From Calidifontibacillus oryziterrae (GTDB lineage Bacteria; Bacillota; Bacilli; Bacillales; Bacillaceae_J): a DNA stretch of 64,000 bases. The stretch covers positions 585,314 to 649,313 of the forward strand of contig NZ_ANOK01000003.1 of the NCBI RefSeq assembly GCF_000331575.1, read 5' to 3'. Position 1 is the stretch's first letter. Every line of letters starts with the position of its first letter. Both the position numbers and the translations under genes were made by a program. Positions 1 to 7,469 of this stretch are shown piece after piece. The notes below the pieces were generated by a model. That model searched no databases and had not been told where the DNA came from. It saw nothing but the letters and a program-made list of their open reading frames with translations.

Positions 1-71
1 ACGTTTATTCCTTTAGAAACAAGTAACTTCGCGTATTTTTGTAGGTTCTCTTGAAAATTTGGCAAGGCCAT
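1..71 (-). CDS. M29-family aminopeptidase, N-terminal end only (runs off window)
   Basis: Only the first 23 codons are in the window. The ATG at 71 follows a good ribosome binding site (ACTGGAGGTAAAAAT) and the peptide begins MALPNFQENLQKYAKLLVSK. This resembles the start of Bacillus AmpS/PepS-type M29 metallo-aminopeptidases, cytoplasmic leucyl-type exopeptidases, which begin with a similar 'FxxNLxKYAxL' helix. The metal-binding residues lie beyond the window edge, so the assignment rests on this N-terminal signature alone. Confidence 0.55.
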   Translation of the reverse strand, partial: MALPNFQENLQKYAKLLVSKGIN

Positions 72-137
72 ATTTTTACCTCCAGTCATTTTTTCTGATT
101 CCATACTAGCATATTTCATTAGAGCTTGCTGTAATCA

Positions 138-218
138 TTAATTGTAAAAAGATGTGCTAACAATGATTAAAAAAACAATAAACGTGCCAGCTACGATGAT
201 TTTTGTTGATTTATCCAT
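138..218 (-). CDS. 26-residue single-span membrane peptide
   Basis: A short ORF starting at ATG 218 encodes MDKSTKIIVAGTFIVFLIIV followed by STSFYN: a charged N-terminus and one hydrophobic span. It starts 15 bases after the stop codon of the XRE regulator, and a GGGGGATAGG ribosome binding site overlaps that stop codon, so the two are probably co-transcribed and translationally coupled. Small XRE regulators of this kind often sit beside a membrane protein gene; here the partner is only one span long, so it may be a genuine micropeptide or the stump of a longer gene. I do not recognise a family. Confidence 0.5.
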   Translation of the reverse strand: MDKSTKIIVAGTFIVFLIIVSTSFYN

Positions 219-233
219 TTTGAACCTATCCCC

Positions 234-449
234 CTATGATTCATTCGCGGAAGGACAAAATAATTGTTCCAGCGAAATTTCTAAATGTCTTGCGATATCA
301 AAAGCAAGCTGAAGGCTTGGATCATACTTGTTGTTTTCAATCGCATTTATAGTTTGTCGACTTACATTGCACAGCTCTGCTAATTTACCTTGTGACAACC
401 CCTTTTTTTCTCTATGCTCCTTTATTTTATTCTTCACTTGATTTACCAC
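234..449 (-). CDS. XRE-family helix-turn-helix regulator (YgzD/YozG size class)
   Basis: A 71-residue protein that is almost entirely one HTH_3 domain (about residues 8-62). The motif '[20 protein letters not shown]' is the helix-turn-helix with the typical SRQTI recognition helix, and '[17 protein letters not shown]' is the closing helix pair. Such single-domain repressors bind palindromes as dimers and usually control themselves and a neighbouring membrane protein. A promoter overlapping a perfect 24-bp palindrome lies just upstream (see 487-530), and a 26-codon membrane peptide follows directly. Length is normal for the class. Identity of the regulated trait is unknown. Confidence 0.85.
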   Translation of the reverse strand: MVNQVKNKIKEHREKKGLSQGKLAELCNVSRQTINAIENNKYDPSLQLAFDIARHLEISLEQLFCPSANES

Positions 450-486
450 TTCCGCATTTTTGATGTCAAAAACTTTTTACATGCTT

Positions 487-530
487 ATGATAAAATAACT
501 TCGAAAAGGTGTCAAATATATTTGACACCT
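487..530 (-). promoter_or_regulatory. Promoter of the XRE gene overlapping a perfect 24-bp palindrome
   Basis: Reading the minus strand, -35 TTGACA (510-515) and -10 TATCAT (487-492) are separated by exactly 17 bases and point at the XRE gene. The -35 lies inside the perfect palindrome 507-530, half-site AGGTGTCAAATA. A dimeric repressor bound here would block polymerase, so autoregulation by the adjacent XRE protein is the simplest inference. Confidence 0.6.
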
Positions 531-923
531 ATATAAAATATGAGAGGGGTTAACACGAGCCTATGTAAAGTTGTATAATATTGTAGAGGAAATCCTGTGA
601 AAAATGAAAATAATCAATTAAATCTCATATATTTTACTCTCCTTAGACTTTTCCAACTCTTTTCCTCACTATTACGTGCTCTGAATGGAGCTATCTTATT
701 AGTTTTAAAGAGTTAATGAAGGAAGAATACTTGTTTTATTCACCTTCACTACTACCTTTCTGAAGTTATGCAATATGACCACTGTTTATTTCGATAGAAA
801 ACGCTAAGTGTAACAGCAAATGAAAAATTATAAATCAGTTTATTAGAATTGTTTAGCTTATTGTAGAATTCTACTTTTGATCATTTCAATAAATATCTTT
901 TTTTACTAGGGAGAGGGTTTGGA
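531..923. other. Gene-free stretch
   Basis: A-T-rich intergenic DNA between the divergent XRE and solute-binding-protein genes. I see no ORF with a plausible start, no strong hairpin and no repeat; it presumably holds the promoter of the downstream lipoprotein gene. Confidence 0.5.
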
Positions 924-1982
924 ATGAGGAAATTAATCATATTTTTACCACTATTAGCAATTCTACTTGCTGTAGCCTGTGGAATTCCAGTAATAAAAAA
1001 TAGCGATAACAATCAAACTAGTATAAAATCTTCAACTGACTTAGAACAGGTCCAGCTATTCTTAGCTGCTGATGGTAATGCCATGTATTATGCATATATC
1101 GCTCGGGATAATGGCTATTTCGCCGAGGAAGGACTTGATGTTGAATTAATATCAGGCCATGGTGGGACTAGTATTGTCCAAAAAATAGGTAGCAATACAG
1201 CTGATTTTGGTATTGTAGCAGTACCTTCTCTACTTTCTGCATGGAATGAAGGTCATGATATCCAAGCTGTTTATCAAATTAACTCAACAAATTTATTTGA
1301 TTTGATTGTCCCAAGGTATTCTGATATTAGAGATATTAGCCAATTAAAGGGAAAAGTAATTGGGGTAACTGAACTTGGTGCAGCTGAAGTACCGTTTGTA
1401 CAATCACTCCTTGCAAATGCAGGCTTAAATGCTGAAGTTGATGTAACAATTCGTCCATTTGGAGAACATGCAACGGCAAAGTCTATTTTGACGGGGTTTG
1501 AAAATGGTGAAATCGCTGCCTTTAGTGGCGGTGCCCATGACCTTGTTTCTCTATATGTAAGTGGCTTTAAATCAAACTCGCTAATTCCTAAAGTATATAA
1601 AGCCCTTCCATCCACTGCGATTATTGCGAATGGATCAATTATAAATGAACGTCCAGACCTTGTTGAAAAAATTGCTCGTGCTATTGCGAGAGGGACAGAC
1701 TTTTCTATTAAAAATCGTAATGCTGCATTAGAGATAATGAAGGAAGCAGCCCCAGAGGAGTTTACAGATGAGGCGGTTGGTCAAATGTGCCTAGACACCT
1801 TCATTGACTTATCGACCCCAATTGAAACTGAAAAAGGATATGGCTATATTTATCAAGATTCGTGGAAGAAACTCATTGAACTATTTGGTAAAGGTGATAG
1901 TCCTGTCATTACACACGAAATTGATGTTTCGAGATACTTGAATACAAGCTTTGTCGAAAAAGCAAATCAACTTGAAAAGTGA
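924..1982 (+). CDS. NMT1/SsuA-like ABC transporter solute-binding lipoprotein
   Basis: A 352-residue protein with a lipoprotein signal peptide ending in the lipobox LAVAC (cysteine 19), so it should be anchored outside the membrane. The body fits the NMT1/THI5-like periplasmic-binding fold: 'AYIARDNGYFAEEGLDVELI' is the typical first lobe, followed by 'GGTSIVQKIGSNTADFGI' and 'LKGKVIGVTELGAAEVPFV'. Family members deliver nitrate, sulfonates, taurine or thiamine-precursor pyrimidines to an ABC permease. No permease or ATPase gene adjoins it, so it is an orphan receptor here and the substrate cannot be read from context. Start fixed by GGGAGAGGG seven bases upstream of ATG; a terminator follows at 2054. 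Confidence 0.85.
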   Translation: MRKLIIFLPLLAILLAVACGIPVIKNSDNNQTSIKSSTDLEQVQLFLAADGNAMYYAYIARDNGYFAEEGLDVELISGHGGTSIVQKIGSNTADFGIVAVPSLLSAWNEGHDIQAVYQINSTNLFDLIVPRYSDIRDISQLKGKVIGVTELGAAEVPFVQSLLANAGLNAEVDVTIRPFGEHATAKSILTGFENGEIAAFSGGAHDLVSLYVSGFKSNSLIPKVYKALPSTAIIANGSIINERPDLVEKIARAIARGTDFSIKNRNAALEIMKEAAPEEFTDEAVGQMCLDTFIDLSTPIETEKGYGYIYQDSWKKLIELFGKGDSPVITHEIDVSRYLNTSFVEKANQLEK

Positions 1983-2053
1983 AAAACGTTAGTTATCACT
2001 AACATACTCTAGGCAATTTCAATAACTACCATTCATGTTGTTAAAAATGAATT

Positions 2054-2098
2054 GAGCTGTCCAGAAGTCATAATTAATGATTTTTATGGGCAGCTCTT
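2054..2098 (+). terminator. Terminator hairpin after the solute-binding gene
   Basis: GAGCTGTCC pairs with GGGCAGCTC (one G-U pair) and is followed by TTTT. The loop segment AAGTCATAATTAATG is also found in the terminator at 7411-7459, so the two hairpins are copies of one repeated terminator sequence. Confidence 0.7.
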
Positions 2099-2309
2099 TT
2101 GTTGATTATGAAGGTCATCGCACTTTCACCTGCCATTCAAGCTACATATTCTTCCTTCGTATATTCCAATTTCCCATATTGTATTCGATTCTTGTAAAAT
2201 TCCATGCTTGCCATCCACGCTTGTCCCTTGCAAGTTATCAAATAAAACATAGTGTAAATAGCAAAGGAAAATATTCCTTTTTATGAAAAAATTCAAGAAA
2301 GGAGGTTCC

Positions 2310-2720
2310 ATGATGAGTTGGGACAAAACAAAAAGCCTTTGCCAAGAATTTGCTAGGATACTAGGTGGGAATGGAAGTTTAGACGAAAATGAGGTTTGTT
2401 TAGTGCAGAGGTTTCGTAATATAGATTTTACAATTTTAGGACGCGAAACGAATTCACCACTAGTTGTTCCTCAATTTTTTAGTTTTGAAAACCTAGATCG
2501 AAGAGGTAATGCGCTGAATTTAGGTGAAACGGTTCTATTGCAAAAAGAGGTAAATCCTTTATTAACGGAACTTCGAAAACGGGACATTCTCGTAACTGCT
2601 ATTCATAATCACTGGCTATTTGAAGAACCTCGGGCAATGTACATGCATTTTGAATCAATTGAACCACCTCTCGAATTTGCAAGGAAAGTACGGGAAGCAT
2701 TTAGAGTTTTGAAATTTTAA
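2310..2720 (+). CDS. DUF1259 domain protein
   Basis: A soluble protein of about 136 residues. The longer frame opens at 2283, but the AAAGGAGG ribosome binding site at 2298-2305 selects ATG 2310 or the adjacent ATG 2313. The sequence 'LCQEFARILGGNGSLDENEVC', 'LNLGETVLLQKEVNPLLTEL' and 'VTAIHNHWLFEEPRAMYMHF' matches my recollection of the DUF1259 (LppY/LpqO-like) family, whose function is unknown; the HNHW segment with nearby histidines could bind metal. It is monocistronic, ending just before the palindrome at 2727-2825, which separates it from the convergent PAP2 gene. Confidence 0.75.
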   Translation: MMSWDKTKSLCQEFARILGGNGSLDENEVCLVQRFRNIDFTILGRETNSPLVVPQFFSFENLDRRGNALNLGETVLLQKEVNPLLTELRKRDILVTAIHNHWLFEEPRAMYMHFESIEPPLEFARKVREAFRVLKF

Positions 2721-2726
2721 GTTTAA

Positions 2727-2825
2727 AAAAGCACTATATAAGGCAATGTACTGCACCTAATCTGTTAGATTTAAATTCTAACTTTTGAGATAGAGCACAA
2801 ATTTATTGCCCTAAGTAGTGCTTTT
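2727..2825. repeat. Nested palindrome: terminator-like outer arms with a mobile-looking core
   Basis: The outer arms 2727-2747 and 2805-2825 (AAAAGCACTA ... TAGTGCTTTT, then GGCAAT/ATTGCC) form an imperfect 21-bp stem between two convergent genes and probably act as a bidirectional terminator. The loop holds a second inverted repeat, ACTGCACC..GTTAGA..TCTAAC, that recurs with different outer arms at 63005-63087. Confidence 0.6.
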
Positions 2826-2874
2826 ACATTTTTGTAATTACGTTATTCGATCATAATAGATCACTAGATAATAA

Positions 2875-3477
2875 TTACATTGTTTCTTTTTGTTTCGTTA
2901 CTGAATCGATAATCTTTTGTTCACTTTTTTCATAACTTACTAAAAATTTTGTAGTCCAGCTTAATTTAGGGACAACATTGAACACTACAATAGCTATAAT
3001 AATGCTAATTAAAGCACCTGCAAACACATCTGCTGGATAATGGACACCAACCCAAATGCGCGAAAACCCGACTATCAGAGCTATAATAGTCGCTAAAAAT
3101 CCCCAACCTCGATTGAATAACAAAAATGTAATACAAAAGGAAAAGAAAATGATTGTATGGTCACTTGGAAAGGAGTTATTAACTGCTTTTTCAATTAATT
3201 GATTTACGTTTGCTATTTCCGCAAAAGGTTGATTGTTTGTATGTAGTTTTCCGGCAATCTTCCCTACTATTTCCGAAAGGACGAGGGTGACAACTCCACT
3301 AATGACGATCAATCGATTATTGTTGCTACGCGAAAGCCAAAGAGTGACTACTGCTAGTGCTAAGAAAAAGATCGTATATTCTGCAATGAAAATCATCACT
3401 GGATTCAATGCTGTGTAATGTTTCCCTAAATCATTAATCATTCTGAATAGTTCAATATTGTATGCTGATATTCCCAC
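2875..3477 (-). CDS. PAP2-family undecaprenyl-diphosphatase (BcrC-like)
   Basis: A 200-residue polytopic membrane protein with five or six spans. The acid-phosphatase signature is present: 'SFPSDHT' (motif 2) and 'GFSRIWVGVHYPADVFAGAL' (motif 3, with catalytic histidine and aspartate). The first motif, normally K-x6-RP, reads 'GKLHTNNQPF' here, with Gln for Arg; I recall this H-x-NNQPF variant from other Bacillus BcrC-like proteins, so it need not be inactive. BcrC-type enzymes dephosphorylate undecaprenyl pyrophosphate at the outer membrane face, recycling the lipid carrier and giving bacitracin tolerance. It stands alone, with no bacitracin-sensing two-component system nearby. Confidence 0.85.
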   Translation of the reverse strand: MGISAYNIELFRMINDLGKHYTALNPVMIFIAEYTIFFLALAVVTLWLSRSNNNRLIVISGVVTLVLSEIVGKIAGKLHTNNQPFAEIANVNQLIEKAVNNSFPSDHTIIFFSFCITFLLFNRGWGFLATIIALIVGFSRIWVGVHYPADVFAGALISIIIAIVVFNVVPKLSWTTKFLVSYEKSEQKIIDSVTKQKETM

Positions 3478-3624
3478 GATGTATTTCCTCCTACTTTAAT
3501 TCATTTTAAAATTTTTGGTAAAACGGCGTCAACTACCTTGTAAATAGAGAACATACTAACAAAAATTACTCATATTATATAGGTATATAAATATTTTTTC
3601 ATAATTTTCATACGATATCGCTTC

Positions 3625-3954
3625 TTAAATAAATCGATCGATTATCTCGGACACGGAGTTCCAATCTTGTATGTAGGTCCGTAAATGGCGTTTTCCATCA
3701 TCTGTAATCGCATAGTACTTGCGCCTGCCTCCAAATGTTTCGTCACCCCAGTAAGAAAAAACAGATTTTTGTTTTTCCAAACGTTTTAAAGATAAGTACA
3801 ACGTAGCTTCTTGGATTTCAAACTCCCCTTCTGTTCTTTCCTTTATCGCTTTAGAAATTTCATAACCATAGCTATCCTGCTCATTTAATAGCGAAAGAAT
3901 TAGAAGGTCAATAGTACCTTTCAGCATTTCTTTATTCAAATTAATGACCCCCAA
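3625..3954 (-). CDS. PadR-family transcriptional regulator
   Basis: A 109-residue winged-helix protein. 'LKGTIDLLILSLLNEQDSYGYEISKAI' is the PadR N-terminal helix pair, 'EATLYLSLKRLEKQKSV' the recognition helix and 'GGRRKYYAITDDGKRHLR' the wing. It lacks the C-terminal Vir domain of long PadR proteins, so it belongs to the short PadR-s2 group that senses membrane or antibiotic stress. No target gene is adjacent: upstream lies 900 bp of non-coding DNA that begins with a 25-bp tandem repeat rich in AGTACTTA, which probably contains its operators. It may be the survivor of a PadR/membrane-protein operon. Confidence 0.85.
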   Translation of the reverse strand: MGVINLNKEMLKGTIDLLILSLLNEQDSYGYEISKAIKERTEGEFEIQEATLYLSLKRLEKQKSVFSYWGDETFGGRRKYYAITDDGKRHLRTYIQDWNSVSEIIDRFI

Positions 3955-4007
3955 AATTACTTAAAAAATTTTAATGGCTCTACAAAGTTTAAATAAGTAC
4001 CTATTAA

Positions 4008-4082
4008 AGTACTTAATGACTTTACATTGAATAGTACTTAATGATTTTACATTGAATAGTACTTAATGACTTTACATTGAAT
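4008..4082. repeat. Three tandem 25-bp repeats upstream of padR (operator-like)
   Basis: Three head-to-tail copies (4008-4032, 4033-4057, 4058-4082) of AGTACTTAATGACTTTACAT + TGAAT; only one C/T difference separates them. Further AGTAC/GTACT half-sites continue irregularly to about 4200 (for example GAGTACTAAATG and TTTAGTACATAA). They sit 54 bases upstream of the PadR start. Short PadR proteins bind ATGT/ACAT or GTAC-type dyads, so a multi-operator autoregulatory region is a reasonable inference. Confidence 0.6.
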
Positions 4083-4422
4083 AAAATAGTACCTAAAATA
4101 ATTGAGTACATAAGTATACTACATAGTGAATATGAGTACTAAATGTAATTTAGTACATAACTATTCTATATAGTAAATACAAGTACTTAATATTGCAATG
4201 TAAAATTTTAATATTATCAATTATTTTCATGAAAAATAGCCTCAACAAAATGGATGGAGCTACTTTTTGGAGTAATACTGTCCCTTTGGTAGAATCCTGT
4301 ACGTATAAGTGATCGTATTTTCACCAAAACTTACAGGTTGAGAGCCACTCGCTTTAAATTCGGAATACATGTGGACAATAGATCCGTTATTTTATAAAAT
4401 TCCTACTTTAAAAAGGTTATTA

Positions 4423-4443
4423 CGGACACCAGATCCGTTATTT
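4423..4443 (+). repeat. Dispersed short repeat, copy A
   Basis: CGGACACCAGATCCGTTATT plus T. The same 21-base sequence (with one C/T change) is at 35170-35190 (inverted) and 43310-43330. Degenerate relatives surround it between 4370 and 4570 (AGATCCGTTATTTT, AACGGATCCACTGTCCGTT). All copies are intergenic and the 4200-4700 stretch has no gene. Confidence 0.6.
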
Positions 4444-4701
4444 AACGAAAATTGTGAGAAAAACCTGCCTTGGGAAAGAAATAGCGGAAGCTGTGTCCGA
4501 TAAATTCAAAATTATAGCCATTCCCCACCAATTAACGGATCCACTGTCCGTTACTAATAATAGACCGAAAAATCAGGTGATTACTAGGCATCAAATTAGT
4601 AACTAACAACGGACTTTTACTAATTTTTGTCTATTATATTTTTGACGGTGCAATTTTATAACAATATTGCTAAGCATTATCATCTTTCATTGTTCGCAAA
4701 C

Positions 4702-4793
4702 AGTGTATCTTGCAATATTCCTAAAGTGTATCTTGCAACATTTTTAAAGTGTATCTTGCAACATTTTTAAAGTGTATCTTGCAATATTCCTAA
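4702..4793. repeat. Four tandem 23-bp repeats
   Basis: AGTGTATCTTGCAAYATTYC plus TAA repeats four times (4702, 4725, 4748, 4771), ending about 65 bases from the 3' end of the next gene. The two middle copies are identical, and so are the two outer ones, which suggests recent unequal exchange. No coding potential. Confidence 0.8.
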
Positions 4794-4857
4794 ACAGTGT
4801 AATTCTTGGAATTTTGGTGGTAATGCCATTCTTTCCATTACTCATAAGGAAGAAAAT

Positions 4858-5667
4858 CTACTCATAAGGCAGAAAATCTATTGATTTGGCCTGGTACATA
4901 TTATCACGATATTCATAAATAATGACAACCTCTCCAATGAAACCTGCTGGAGAAATTTGTGCAGCCATCGTCACAATTAGTTGATTGTTTCTTACTTCAA
5001 AATCTATAATACTGCCGAAGGCAACATCGTCAAATAGGTTTGTAGGCTGAATTTCTAAAGGCGTTATATCTACGACTGATGTCTTGTCACCTACTCGAAT
5101 TTCGGCTTGAGTTGGCGATAGTTTAGTTTTTACATTTTTATATAAAACAGCTAGCGGGTGATCAACAAGGACCTCGCTGAAACGTTCATTGTCTGTATTA
5201 AAAACATAAACTTCATCCAATAATACACCAGACCCGTAGCCTTTGTTTAAAATGATAATAAGCTCTTTGTTTTCATCCTGATTAATATTTTCATAAATGA
5301 TTAGTGGAGCGTATGTAGGATTATGAGCTAAGCTTAACCAAAATGGTCTCGAGTACAATGTTCCTTTGAAATCTATTTTAAAGTCGTAGTAGAAATCGTC
5401 TGTCTTTTTTGCGTACAAAAAAATTTGATCTTCGTTAGATTTCGTGACCATTTCATAGCCATCTGGGATATTTTTTGATGAGGCAACGAAATCATTTTTA
5501 CTAGAAATATTACCTTTTTCATCCCCTACCGGATCATCATTAACTGTCGTAATGGCGTTTTCCTTCTCGGATTTCTTCCCTCTCCCATCCCCATCGATTG
5601 CTGCTTCTACTTTCAAAAAAACAAAGAAAATCAAGATGGCTACAAATAAGCCTATGTATTTTTTCAT
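4858..5667 (-). CDS. Exported protein of unknown function
   Basis: About 269 residues from ATG 5667, which has GAGGTG six bases upstream (a GTG three codons earlier is less likely). The N-terminus MKKYIGLFVAILIFFVFLKV followed by EAA is a cleavable signal peptide or anchor; then comes a charged, low-complexity linker (to about residue 60) and a beta-rich domain with 'YAPLIIYENINQDENKELII', an FG-GAP/VCBS-like acidic turn, and 'GEVVIIYEYRDN'. I cannot name a family. It is monocistronic, flanked by repeats downstream, and probably acts at the cell surface. Confidence 0.7.
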   Translation of the reverse strand: MKKYIGLFVAILIFFVFLKVEAAIDGDGRGKKSEKENAITTVNDDPVGDEKGNISSKNDFVASSKNIPDGYEMVTKSNEDQIFLYAKKTDDFYYDFKIDFKGTLYSRPFWLSLAHNPTYAPLIIYENINQDENKELIIILNKGYGSGVLLDEVYVFNTDNERFSEVLVDHPLAVLYKNVKTKLSPTQAEIRVGDKTSVVDITPLEIQPTNLFDDVAFGSIIDFEVRNNQLIVTMAAQISPAGFIGEVVIIYEYRDNMYQAKSIDFLPYE

Positions 5668-5868
5668 AAACAACACCTCATGATCGTTTGTCTGCTAACT
5701 TGATCCTTCGAACGAGCTATTTCTTAAATTTTACCTATTTTACCAATTTAACCTATTGTACCATAAGAATAGAACAGCTTTTAATAGTTTGACATTAAGT
5801 AAATTTTATTATATTATGTTCGTTGTTTGATAAACAATTATAAAATACGTTTATATTTAATATAAACT

Positions 5869-6645
5869 TTGATAGGATGTGTTTGTGTGATTAATATATC
5901 AGAACAGTTTTGGAATGCTTCATTAGAAGAACTAAAACGTGGTTATATTCAAGATGCTGATTGTTATACTTGCCTGTTATGTGGTGAAAAATTGGAAAAG
6001 GGTGTTATTTATCCTCATGAAGATGTTTTTTATGAAGCTGAACGGTACATGCGTCTTCATATCGAACGAACTCACCTATCGGTATTTGAATACTTGATCG
6101 GACTTGATAAAAAACTGACAGGTTTAACCGAACATCAGAATCATCTCCTTCGCCTTTTTTATCAAGGGAAAAATGATAAAGAGGTTCAAAGTGAGCTAGG
6201 GATTGGAAGTACTTCGACGATTAGACATCACCGTTTTGCGTTAAAAGAAAAGGAGCGCCAAGCGAAGACCTTTTTAGCAATTATGGAACTATTAAAAGAA
6301 AAAGATCATTATGCTCCCGCATTTATCCAACCGCATAAGACTGCCAAAATGGTTGATGACAGATACGCTGTAACAGAAGACGAACAACAAGAAATCATCA
6401 AAAAGTTTTTTCCCGAAGGGATAACTGGTCGTTTGACGAAATTTCCACCGAAAGAAAAACAGCGATTGATCGTTCTTCGAGAAATTACAAAGCGATTCAA
6501 ACGAGATACCACATATACAGAAAAAGACATAAATCATCTACTAAATGAAATATATGACGATTATGTCATGTTGCGCAGGTACTTAATCGAATACGGCTTT
6601 TTGGATCGAAAGTCAGATGGTAGCCAATATTGGTTAAAAAAATAA
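5869..6645 (+). CDS. DUF2087 transcriptional regulator with zinc-binding and HTH segments
   Basis: A 258-residue cytoplasmic protein. Residues 32-72 hold CYTCLLC...H...H, a likely zinc site. Residues about 105-135 ('LTEHQNHLLRLFYQGKNDKE', then VQSELGIGSTSTIRHHRFAL) are a LuxR-like helix-turn-helix, and the C-terminus from about 185 ('GRLTKFPPKEKQRLIVLREI' to 'YLIEYGFLDRKSDGSQYWL') is a DUF2087 winged domain. It is followed 22 bases later by a GIY-YIG-type gene, a pairing I recall in other Bacilli. The start is ambiguous: the ATG at 5869 lacks a clear ribosome binding site, and GTG 5887 is an alternative. Confidence 0.8.
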   Translation: MIGCVCVINISEQFWNASLEELKRGYIQDADCYTCLLCGEKLEKGVIYPHEDVFYEAERYMRLHIERTHLSVFEYLIGLDKKLTGLTEHQNHLLRLFYQGKNDKEVQSELGIGSTSTIRHHRFALKEKERQAKTFLAIMELLKEKDHYAPAFIQPHKTAKMVDDRYAVTEDEQQEIIKKFFPEGITGRLTKFPPKEKQRLIVLREITKRFKRDTTYTEKDINHLLNEIYDDYVMLRRYLIEYGFLDRKSDGSQYWLKK

Positions 6646-6667
6646 CGAAAGATTGTGAGTGAATGAA

Positions 6668-7024
6668 ATGAACCGTAAAAAGGAATTAAAAGCGCTTTAC
6701 AAAGAAATTCCGGTTGAGGCTGGTATTTTTCAAATAAAAAATAATGAAAATGGGAAGATTTTTATCGGTAGTACAAGAAATTTTAAAACGTTAAACGGAT
6801 TACAATTCAGTCTTGAAGCGGGTACACATACGAATAAAGGGCTACAAGAAGAATGGAATCAATATGGGAAAGATGCTTTCAGTATTGATGTTTTAGAAAC
6901 ACTCAAAAAGAAAGACGATCCATATTTCACTGAAAAAGAAGCGTTGTTAGAGTTGGAAAATAAATGGTTAGATCAACTGCAACCGTACGGAGAAAAAGGT
7001 TATAACAAGAAGAAAATCCGATAA
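6668..7024 (+). CDS. GIY-YIG nuclease-fold protein
   Basis: About 118 residues. 'PVEAGIFQIKNNENGKIFIG' followed by STRNF is a GIY-YIG signature with both motifs altered (GIF and FIG), then 'LQEEWNQYGKDAFSIDVLE' and 'LENKWLDQLQPYGEKGYN', the helix carrying the catalytic-type glutamate and the closing asparagine. Small stand-alone members of this superfamily are often called YhbQ/UvrC-like; their substrates are unknown. Co-oriented and close behind the DUF2087 regulator, so probably co-transcribed. A GTG at 6659 would add three residues. Confidence 0.75.
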   Translation: MNRKKELKALYKEIPVEAGIFQIKNNENGKIFIGSTRNFKTLNGLQFSLEAGTHTNKGLQEEWNQYGKDAFSIDVLETLKKKDDPYFTEKEALLELENKWLDQLQPYGEKGYNKKKIR

Positions 7025-7062
7025 CCTAATTCAGTCTTACCCCTAATTTGTTGTGAGCAGTA

Positions 7063-7173
7063 TATTTACAATTACTCAGCATTAGAGAATGAATCAAATT
7101 ATTTACAATTGTTCGTCATTTGGTAATGAACCAAGATATTTACAATTGGTCGTCAATAGGTAATGAATTGAAT
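7063..7173. repeat. Three degenerate tandem 37-bp repeats
   Basis: Copies start at 7063, 7100 and 7137 with the shared frame TATTTACAATT..TCGTCA..GGTAATGAA. They begin 38 bases after the stop codon of the GIY-YIG gene. No coding potential is seen. Confidence 0.65.
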
Positions 7174-7212
7174 CTAATATAAACACATACTAACATTAGT
7201 GTAACAGACCAA

Positions 7213-7458
7213 GGGCTGTCCGATAAGTCCTTAAAAAGATTAAAAATATGCTAAAAATTGGTGATTTTGAAGAGTGAATGCGGTGACTCCTGCGGGACTA
7301 GCAAGCGAACCGAGACCGTGGACTGAGCGTAGCGAGGGAATCGGCTCGGTGTTTGCCCTAAGGTCCGCGTCCGCCATAGCGATCAAAATCACCATATTTA
7401 TTGGGATTAAAAAAAAGAGGCTGTCAAAAGCCATTAATTATGACTTTTTAGACAGCCC
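7213..7458. mobile_element. MITE-like or REP-like 246-bp element with 17-bp inverted ends
   Basis: The ends GGGCTGTCCGATAAGTC and (inverted) GGGCTGTCTAAAAAGTC match at 14 of 17 positions. The interior carries the GC-rich segment GTGACTCCTGCGGGACTAGC ... GAGACCGTGGACTGAGCG ... GGCTCGG ... GCGTCCGCC, which I recall as a common non-coding repeat of Bacillaceae genomes. It is sharply richer in G+C than its surroundings and carries no transposase, so any movement would be in trans. One end doubles as the terminator of the DUF4179 operon. Confidence 0.55.
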
Positions 7459-7459
7459 C
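7411..7459 (-). terminator. Terminator of the ECF sigma/DUF4179 operon
   Basis: On the minus strand GGCTGTC and GACAGCC close a long hairpin that is followed by a run of eight T, eleven bases beyond the operon's last stop codon. It is related in sequence to the terminator at 2054-2098. Confidence 0.75.
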
Positions 7460-7469
7460 CTACACAGAA

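Noticed and set aside
1274..1615. Minus-strand 113-codon frame inside the solute-binding lipoprotein gene
   Set aside because: It lies entirely within a well-supported gene on the other strand with a lipobox and conserved fold motifs.
2137..2250. 37-codon frame MFYLITCKGQAWMASMEFYK...
   Set aside because: Protein-like sequence on the minus strand but no ribosome binding site; it may be the tail of a lost gene between the terminator at 2054 and the DUF1259 gene, too uncertain to call.
7240..7434. 64- and 76-codon frames within the GC-rich MITE-like element
   Set aside because: They run through a non-coding repeat with inverted ends; frames on both strands are open only because the repeat is GC-rich.
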